In this document: one piece after another, positions 59,125-64,000 of the stretch
Numbering within the stretch: position 1 is the first letter of the stretch
How the letters are laid out: every line of letters begins with the position of its first letter
Source: Azospirillum brasilense
GTDB lineage: Bacteria > Pseudomonadota > Alphaproteobacteria > Azospirillales > Azospirillaceae
DNA length: 64,000 nucleotides
Assembly (NCBI RefSeq): GCF_005222205.1
Contig: NZ_CP032345.1
Location: 127,001-191,000 of the forward strand
Reading direction: 5' to 3'
Program-made: the position numbers and the translations under genes
Notes under the pieces: model-generated
What the model saw: the letters and a program-made list of their open reading frames with translations, nothing else
Database searches by the model: none
What the model was told of the DNA's origin: nothing

Positions 59125-60657
59125 ATGGATGACAAGACCACCCAGCTTTTCGAGCCGCGCCCCCTCGACGGCGGGCTGTCCCGTGCCGGTGCCGCGAAGC
59201 CGACGGCGGAATACCGCACGCCGCCGCACAACGAGGAGGCTGAACAGGCGCTCCTCGGCGCCATCCTGGTGAACAACAAGGCGTATGAGAAGGTCGGCGA
59301 GTTCCTGCGCGCCGAGCATTTCTACGACCCGGCGCACCAGCGCATCTTCTCGGCCATCGCCAAGATGGTGGAGCGCGGCCAGATCGCCAACCCGGTGACG
59401 CTGAAGGCCTATTTCGACAACGACGTCGAACTGGCCCCGGACGGTGGCGCCGGCTATCTGGCGCAGCTCGCCGCCAACGTGGTGACGGTGGTCAACGCCG
59501 GCGATTACGGCAAGACGATCCATGACCTGTTCCTGCGCCGGCAGCTGATCGAGGTCGGCACGGACATGGTGAACGAGGCGTATCAGCACGACCTCGACAT
59601 CGACGCCATGGACCAGATCGAGACGGCGGAGAAGCAGCTCTTCGACCTCGCCTCGACCGGCGACGTGCGCGGCGGCTTCATCGCCTTCTCCGAGTCGCTG
59701 AAGGCAGCCATCGCCACCGCGGAGACGGCCTTCCGCCGGTCCAGCCACGTCACCGGCGTGACCACCGGCCTGCGCGACATGGACCGCAAGCTGGGCGGCC
59801 TGCACCCGTCGGACCTCATCATCCTGGCCGGGCGCCCCTCCATGGGCAAGACGGCGCTGGCCACCAACATCGCCTTCAACGCCGCCAAGGCGCACATGCG
59901 CACCAACGGCGGCGAGGGCGCGCCGGTCGGCTTCTTCTCGCTGGAAATGTCGGCGGAACAGCTCGCCACCCGTATCCTGGCCGGCGAGGCCGAGGTGTCG
60001 GGCGACAAGATCCGCCGCGGCGAGATCAAGGACAGCGACTTCCCGAAGTTCGTCGCGGCCAGCCAGGAGCTCAGCCGCGTCCCCTTCTTCGTGGACGACA
60101 CGCCGGCCCTGACCATCGCCGCGGTGCGCACCCGCTGCCGCCGGCTGAAGCGCACGCACGGGCTGGGCATGGTGGTGGTCGACTATCTCCAGCTGCTGCG
60201 CGGCGGCTCGACCAAGGGCAACGAGAACCGCGTGCAGGAAATCTCGGAGATCACGCGCGGCCTGAAGGCCATCGCCAAGGAGCTGGAGGTGCCGGTGCTG
60301 GCCCTGTCCCAGCTCAGCCGCGCGGTGGAAATGCGCGAGGACAAACGGCCGCAGCTCGCCGACCTGCGCGAATCGGGCTCCATCGAGCAGGACGCCGACG
60401 TGGTGATGTTCGTTTACCGCGAACAGTACTATCTTGAGCGCGCCGAGCCGGCCCGCCGGCCGGAGGAGACGGAGGACAAGTACAACGACCGCTACGCCAA
60501 CTGGCAGAAGCGCTACGCCGAGGTGCACAACACCGCGGAGGCGATCATCGCCAAACAGCGCCACGGCCCGATCGGCAGCGTCCGCATGTTCTTCGACGGA
60601 CAGTTCACGAAATTCGGCGACCTCGACACGACCCATGACTTCGGCCCCACTGAGTAG
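59125..60657 (+). CDS. dnaB: Replicative DNA helicase DnaB
   Basis: 510-aa hexameric helicase. N-terminal helical domain (PPHNEEAEQALLGAILVNNK), then the RecA-like ATPase core with Walker A GRPSMGKT (about residues 236-243), Walker B MVVVDYLQLLRGG and VLALSQLSRAVEMREDKRP. Sensor and Arg-finger stretch DLRESGSIEQDADVVMFVYR is present. No intein or insertion is seen. Alr starts inside its last codons. Confidence 0.97.
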   Translation: MDDKTTQLFEPRPLDGGLSRAGAAKPTAEYRTPPHNEEAEQALLGAILVNNKAYEKVGEFLRAEHFYDPAHQRIFSAIAKMVERGQIANPVTLKAYFDNDVELAPDGGAGYLAQLAANVVTVVNAGDYGKTIHDLFLRRQLIEVGTDMVNEAYQHDLDIDAMDQIETAEKQLFDLASTGDVRGGFIAFSESLKAAIATAETAFRRSSHVTGVTTGLRDMDRKLGGLHPSDLIILAGRPSMGKTALATNIAFNAAKAHMRTNGGEGAPVGFFSLEMSAEQLATRILAGEAEVSGDKIRRGEIKDSDFPKFVAASQELSRVPFFVDDTPALTIAAVRTRCRRLKRTHGLGMVVVDYLQLLRGGSTKGNENRVQEISEITRGLKAIAKELEVPVLALSQLSRAVEMREDKRPQLADLRESGSIEQDADVVMFVYREQYYLERAEPARRPEETEDKYNDRYANWQKRYAEVHNTAEAIIAKQRHGPIGSVRMFFDGQFTKFGDLDTTHDFGPTE

Positions 60658-61774
60658 TGATCCGCTGGCCCGCTCCGGCGCCGTCCTGACCATCGACCTC
60701 GGCGCCGTGGTCGCCAACTGGACGCAGCTCCGCGACCGGGTGGCCCCGGCGGAATGCGCCGCCGTGGTCAAGGCGAACGCCTATGGCCTGGGGGTGGAGC
60801 GCGTCGTTCCGGCGCTCGCCGCCGCCGGCTGCCGGACCTTCGTGGTCGCCCAGTTCGAGGAGGCGCTGGCCGTGCGCGCCGTGGCGCCGGCGGAGGCCCG
60901 CGTGCTGTCGCTGGGCGGCCTGCCCGCCGGCACCGCGCCGGACTTCACGGCCCGGCGCATCCTGCCGGTGCTGAACCATCTGGGCGACATCGCGGCGTGG
61001 CAGGCCCACGCCCGGGCGCAGGGAACGGCCCTGCCCGCCGTCGTCCACATTGACACCGGCATGAACCGACTCGGGCTCGGTCCGGACGAGCTGGACACGC
61101 TGGTCGGCGACCTCTCCCGGCTGGAGGGGGTGGACGTCCGGGTCTGGATGACCCACCTCGCCTGCGCCGACGAAGACTCGGTGATGAACAGCCAGCAGCT
61201 CGGGCGTTTCCGTTCGGCGATCGGGCGCCTGCCCGCGGCCGAGGCGAGTTTCGCCAATTCCTCCGGGATCTTCCACGGAACGGCCTTTCATTTCGACCTT
61301 GTGCGGCCCGGCTGCGCGCTCTACGGCGTCAATCCGACGCCCGCCGCGGCGAACCCGATGCGGGACACGATCCGGCTCGACGCCCGGCTGCTTCAGGTGC
61401 GCAACGTTGACAGCCCTATGACCGTTGGCTACGGTGCCACGCACCGCGTTGCGGCGAGAGGAAAAATCGCAACCATCGCAGTGGGTTATGCCGACGGATA
61501 TCTGCGTTCGCTCAGCGGGCGCGGCCATGTCTTCGTCAATGGCGTGGCCGCTCCGGTGGTTGGGCGTGTTTCGATGGATCTGGTGACGGTGGATGTCAGC
61601 CACCTTCCCGACGAGGCGGTGACGCCCGGCGGGCTGGTGGAGCTGATCGGCCCGAACCGCCCGGTGGACACCGTGGCGAGCGAGGGCGGCACCATCGGTT
61701 ACGAGATCCTGACCTCGCTGGGCGCGCGTTACCACAGGGTCTACCGCGACCCGCCGCCGCCTGAGGTCGCTTGA
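60635..61774 (+). CDS. alr: Alanine racemase
   Basis: 379-aa PLP enzyme that converts L- to D-alanine for peptidoglycan. The cofactor lysine is in CAAVVKANAYGLG; the catalytic Tyr is in TVGYGATHRV; HIDTGMNRLGLGPDEL and ANSSGIFHGTAFHFDLVRPG are canonical. ATG 60635 lies 23 nt inside dnaB, so translation is coupled. Its stop overlaps mlaE (TGATG). Confidence 0.95.
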   Translation: MTSAPLSSDPLARSGAVLTIDLGAVVANWTQLRDRVAPAECAAVVKANAYGLGVERVVPALAAAGCRTFVVAQFEEALAVRAVAPAEARVLSLGGLPAGTAPDFTARRILPVLNHLGDIAAWQAHARAQGTALPAVVHIDTGMNRLGLGPDELDTLVGDLSRLEGVDVRVWMTHLACADEDSVMNSQQLGRFRSAIGRLPAAEASFANSSGIFHGTAFHFDLVRPGCALYGVNPTPAAANPMRDTIRLDARLLQVRNVDSPMTVGYGATHRVAARGKIATIAVGYADGYLRSLSGRGHVFVNGVAAPVVGRVSMDLVTVDVSHLPDEAVTPGGLVELIGPNRPVDTVASEGGTIGYEILTSLGARYHRVYRDPPPPEVA

Positions 61775-62550
61775 TGGGTTTCCTTGCCGCCACCGGACGG
61801 GCCTTCCTGATCTTTCTGGAAGCCACCGGAAAGCTCGCCATGTTCACCGGCGCCGCCCTGTCGCACTGCGTGCGCCCGCCGTTCTACCCGCGGCAGATCC
61901 TGCGCCAGATGATCGACATCGGCTATTACTCGCTGCCGGTGGTCGGGCTGACCGCGCTGTTCACCGGCATGGTGCTGGCGCTGCAGAGCTATTCCGGCTT
62001 TTCCCGTTTCCAGGCGGAGGGCGCCATCGCCACGGTGGTCGCCCTGTCGGTGACGCGGGAACTGGGGCCGGTGCTGGGCGGCTTGATGGTCGCCGGGCGC
62101 ATCGGCGCCGCCATGGCCGCCGAGATCGGCACCATGCGCGTGACCGAGCAGATCGACGCGCTGTCGACCCTGTCGACCAACCCCTTCAAGTATCTGGTGG
62201 CGCCGCGCCTGATCGCCGGGCTGGCCATGCTGCCGCTGCTGGTGCTGGTGGCGGACATCATCGGCGTGTTCGGCGGCTTCCTGGTCGGCGTCTACCGGCT
62301 GGACTTCAACCCGGCCTCCTACATCGGCCGGACCTGGGAGTTCCTGGAGCCGGTCGACGTGATCTCCGGCCTCGTCAAGGCGGCGGTGTTCGGGTTCATG
62401 GTCTCGCTGATGGGCTGCTACCACGGCTACCATTCGCGCGGCGGCGCCCAGGGTGTGGGTGCGGCGACGACCAACGCGGTGGTGTCGGCCTCCATCCTGA
62501 TCCTGGTGTGGAACTACCTCATCACCGGCATCTTCTTCTCGACGAAGTGA
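61774..62550 (+). CDS. mlaE: Phospholipid ABC transporter permease MlaE
   Basis: 258-aa inner-membrane permease with about five to six helices; the MlaE-family stretch LTALFTGMVLALQSYSGFSR and LSVTRELGPVLGGLMVAGR, GAAMAAEIGTMRVTEQIDAL is diagnostic. It handles phospholipid traffic between inner and outer membrane. It pairs with mlaF, 10 nt downstream; mlaD is not in the window. Confidence 0.94.
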   Translation: MGFLAATGRAFLIFLEATGKLAMFTGAALSHCVRPPFYPRQILRQMIDIGYYSLPVVGLTALFTGMVLALQSYSGFSRFQAEGAIATVVALSVTRELGPVLGGLMVAGRIGAAMAAEIGTMRVTEQIDALSTLSTNPFKYLVAPRLIAGLAMLPLLVLVADIIGVFGGFLVGVYRLDFNPASYIGRTWEFLEPVDVISGLVKAAVFGFMVSLMGCYHGYHSRGGAQGVGAATTNAVVSASILILVWNYLITGIFFSTK

Positions 62551-62560
62551 GCGCAGAGCA

Positions 62561-63364
62561 ATGAGCGAGTCCATGTCGCAGGTTCCCCCCGCTCATCCGC
62601 CGAAGATCGCGCTGAAGAACGTGCACAAGGCGTTCGGACCCAAGGTCGTGCTGAACGGCATCGACCTGGAGGTCGGGCGCGGCGAGTCGCTGGTGGTCAT
62701 CGGCGGGTCGGGCACCGGCAAGTCGGTCATGCTGAAATGCATCCTCGGCCTGCTGTCGCCGGACAGCGGCTCCATCCGCGTCGACGGCGAGGAGACGACG
62801 AAGCTGCGCCCGCGCGAGCGCGAGAAGCTGCTGCACAAGTTCGGCATGCTGTTCCAGGGCGCCGCCCTGTTCGACAGCCTGAAGGTCTGGGAGAACGTCG
62901 CCTTCGGCCTGATCCAGGGCGAGCACATGCCGCGCGCCAAGGCCAAGGACATCGCCATCGCCAAGATGGGCGCGGTCGGCCTCGGTCCGGAGGTGGGCGA
63001 GCTGTTCCCGTCGGAGCTGTCGGGCGGCATGCAGAAGCGCGTCGGCCTCGCCCGCGCCATCGCCGACGAGCCGGAGATCATCTTCTTCGACGAGCCGACG
63101 ACCGGTCTCGACCCGATCATGGCCGACGTGATCAACGAGCTGATCGTGAAGTGCGTGAAGGATCTCGGCGCCACCGCCGTGACCATCACCCACGACATGG
63201 CCTCGGCTCGCAAGATCGCCGATCGCGTGGCGATGATCTACCAGGGCCGGATCATCTGGACTGGCCACGCCAACGACATCGACCATTCCGGCAACCCCTA
63301 TGTGGACCAGTTCGTCCATGGCCGGGGCGAAGGGCCGATCAAGATGCAGGTGCGGGCGCTGTAA
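62561..63364 (+). CDS. mlaF: Phospholipid ABC transporter ATPase MlaF
   Basis: 267-aa ATPase partner of MlaE. Walker A is GGSGTGKSVMLKCIL, signature LSGGMQKRVGLARAIA and Walker B IIFFDEPTTGLDPIM, followed by VTITHDMASARKIADRVAMI. The N-terminus PPKIALKNVHKAFGPKVVLN fits MlaF. It follows mlaE by 10 nt. Confidence 0.95.
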   Translation: MSESMSQVPPAHPPKIALKNVHKAFGPKVVLNGIDLEVGRGESLVVIGGSGTGKSVMLKCILGLLSPDSGSIRVDGEETTKLRPREREKLLHKFGMLFQGAALFDSLKVWENVAFGLIQGEHMPRAKAKDIAIAKMGAVGLGPEVGELFPSELSGGMQKRVGLARAIADEPEIIFFDEPTTGLDPIMADVINELIVKCVKDLGATAVTITHDMASARKIADRVAMIYQGRIIWTGHANDIDHSGNPYVDQFVHGRGEGPIKMQVRAL

Positions 63365-63467
63365 AACGCCGCATCCCCGGTTCGTGCAAAATTAACCTGC
63401 CGCCCGGTAGGGTCGGCCACAAAGAACGCCGGCCGCCATTGGCCGGTATCCCATCGGAGAGACGAGC

Positions 63468-63686
63468 ATGGCGGACATCACCACGAACGGACTGGCCTTC
63501 GCGAGCTTCATGCTGAGCGCCAAGATTCTGGAGACGCTCCAGGCCAAGGGGCTGCTGACCAACGAAGAAACGGTGCAGACCATCAAGAACGCCCACGAGC
63601 AGCTCCTCAAGAACGACAACCAGCTGTCGCTCGAAGCCGCCGACGCGCTCGCCCATTTCTTCGCCGGCCCGACCGACGGGAAGTGA
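63468..63686 (+). CDS. Small hypothetical protein
   Basis: 72-aa protein, MADITTNGLAFASFMLSAKI then LETLQAKGLLTNEETVQTIK, helix-rich, no membrane segment and no Cys. ATG 63468 has GGAGAGACGAGC upstream (GGAG, ten bases). Coding signal is good (GC-rich third positions); the family is unknown. Confidence 0.65.
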   Translation: MADITTNGLAFASFMLSAKILETLQAKGLLTNEETVQTIKNAHEQLLKNDNQLSLEAADALAHFFAGPTDGK

Positions 63687-63689
63687 CGC

Positions 63690-64000
63690 TCAGGGCGCCG
63701 GACGCGCCGCCGACCGCGCGAGGCTGTCGCGCAGTTCCGGCAGCAGGACGGCGCCCAGTATGGCGATGACCGGCAGCAGGGCGTAATCGCCCTCTGCCGC
63801 CGCGGCGATCAGCTCCGCGCGGGTCAGCAATTCCAACCGCATCTCCTCCAGGTCTCCGGAGTCCGCCTCGGCCACTTTCCGGGCGTTGCGGGCGTGGAAC
63901 ATGTGGCAGACGCAGCCGCGCTGGTTGCCCTGCACCACGTAGGAACCGAGCGCGGTCCAGTCTTCCGCGGCGTAGCCGGTTTCCTCCAGCAACTCCCGCT
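63690..64000 (-). CDS. Nudix hydrolase-like protein, partial (N-terminus beyond the window)
   Basis: Reading leftwards from the edge, RELLEETGYAAEDWTALGSY is the end of a Nudix box (REXXEEXG), followed by VVQGNQRGCVCHMFHARNAR and a C-terminal hydrophobic helix (LLPVIAILGAVLLPEL). The first part of the box lies outside the window. Substrate unknown (NDP-sugar or oxidised nucleotide type). It ends 3 nt after the small-protein gene on the opposite strand. Confidence 0.7.
   Translation of the reverse strand, partial: RELLEETGYAAEDWTALGSYVVQGNQRGCVCHMFHARNARKVAEADSGDLEEMRLELLTRAELIAAAAEGDYALLPVIAILGAVLLPELRDSLARSAARPAP

Overview
The window is 64 kb of GC-rich chromosomal DNA. GC-ending codons dominate every reading frame, ribosome binding sites are of the GGAG/GGGAG type, and the gene set points to an alphaproteobacterium of the Rhodospirillales, most like Azospirillum. 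Pointers are an AapJQMP amino-acid transporter, a form II CoxSLM-type molybdenum hydroxylase locus, a complex I NDUFS4-like accessory gene, a phasin, a Mg-type HemB, an LdtR-like MarR regulator and FNR/FixK boxes. This assignment is an inference from gene content; no database search was run. I see no prophage, insertion sequence, integrase or CRISPR array. The region reads as core chromosome with several metabolic modules.

Layout. 1-5.3 kb: partial hisC, then the aapJ-aapQ-aapM-aapP operon, all on the minus strand. 5.5-7.2 kb: metC and hisI. 7.25-7.53 kb: two tandem small-RNA genes, each with its own FNR/FixK-type box, the same 5' module and its own intrinsic terminator. 7.5-11.1 kb: small membrane protein, a cluster of DnaA-box-like 9-mers, tRNA-Arg(TCT), complex I accessory gene, tRNA-Pro(TGG), a DUF192 protein and a pair of related membrane coiled-coil proteins. 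11.2-19.3 kb: histone-deacetylase-like hydrolase, DUF1194 protein, double UspA protein, NhaD-like antiporter with a possible ion-sensing leader, and a TAXI-type TRAP transporter with its DUF1850 partner. 19.6-28.3 kb: molybdenum hydroxylase operon (small, large and FAD subunits, MoxR ATPase, CoxE-like VWA protein, split XdhC, MoeA/MobA-like fusion). 28.3-32.8 kb: glutamine amidotransferase, 5'-nucleotidase, phasin, alanine dehydrogenase. 32.9-39.1 kb: a livGF-SBP-livHM ABC operon ending in an ATC-hydrolase-like gene, preceded by a MarR regulator. 39.5-46.8 kb: 3-hydroxyisobutyryl-CoA hydrolase, lipid kinase, phosphodiesterase, hemB, PEBP, AraC regulator, rsmC-like gene and smpB. 46.8-54.8 kb: dapA, lytic transglycosylase, mltG and the fatty-acid cluster fabD-fabG-acpP-fabF. 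55.2-64 kb: rpsF-rpsR-DUF2232-rplI, CFA synthase, dnaB-alr-mlaE-mlaF, a small protein and a partial Nudix gene.

How the parts work together. The aap and liv systems, the TRAP transporter, alanine dehydrogenase and 3-hydroxyisobutyryl-CoA hydrolase suggest a heterotroph that scavenges amino and organic acids. The Cox-like operon carries its own cofactor-insertion and maturation genes and looks like a self-contained module for oxidising an unidentified substrate. Fatty-acid synthesis, CFA synthase, MlaEF, two lytic transglycosylases, alanine racemase and dapA form a dispersed envelope gene set.

The most striking non-coding signal is the tandem small-RNA pair at 7.3-7.5 kb. The spacing from box centre to the shared 5' module is identical in both copies (38.5 nt), and both carry a pyrimidine-rich sequence complementary to ribosome binding sites. 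That predicts oxygen-controlled, post-transcriptional repressors, in function like enterobacterial FnrS but unrelated in sequence as far as I can tell by eye.
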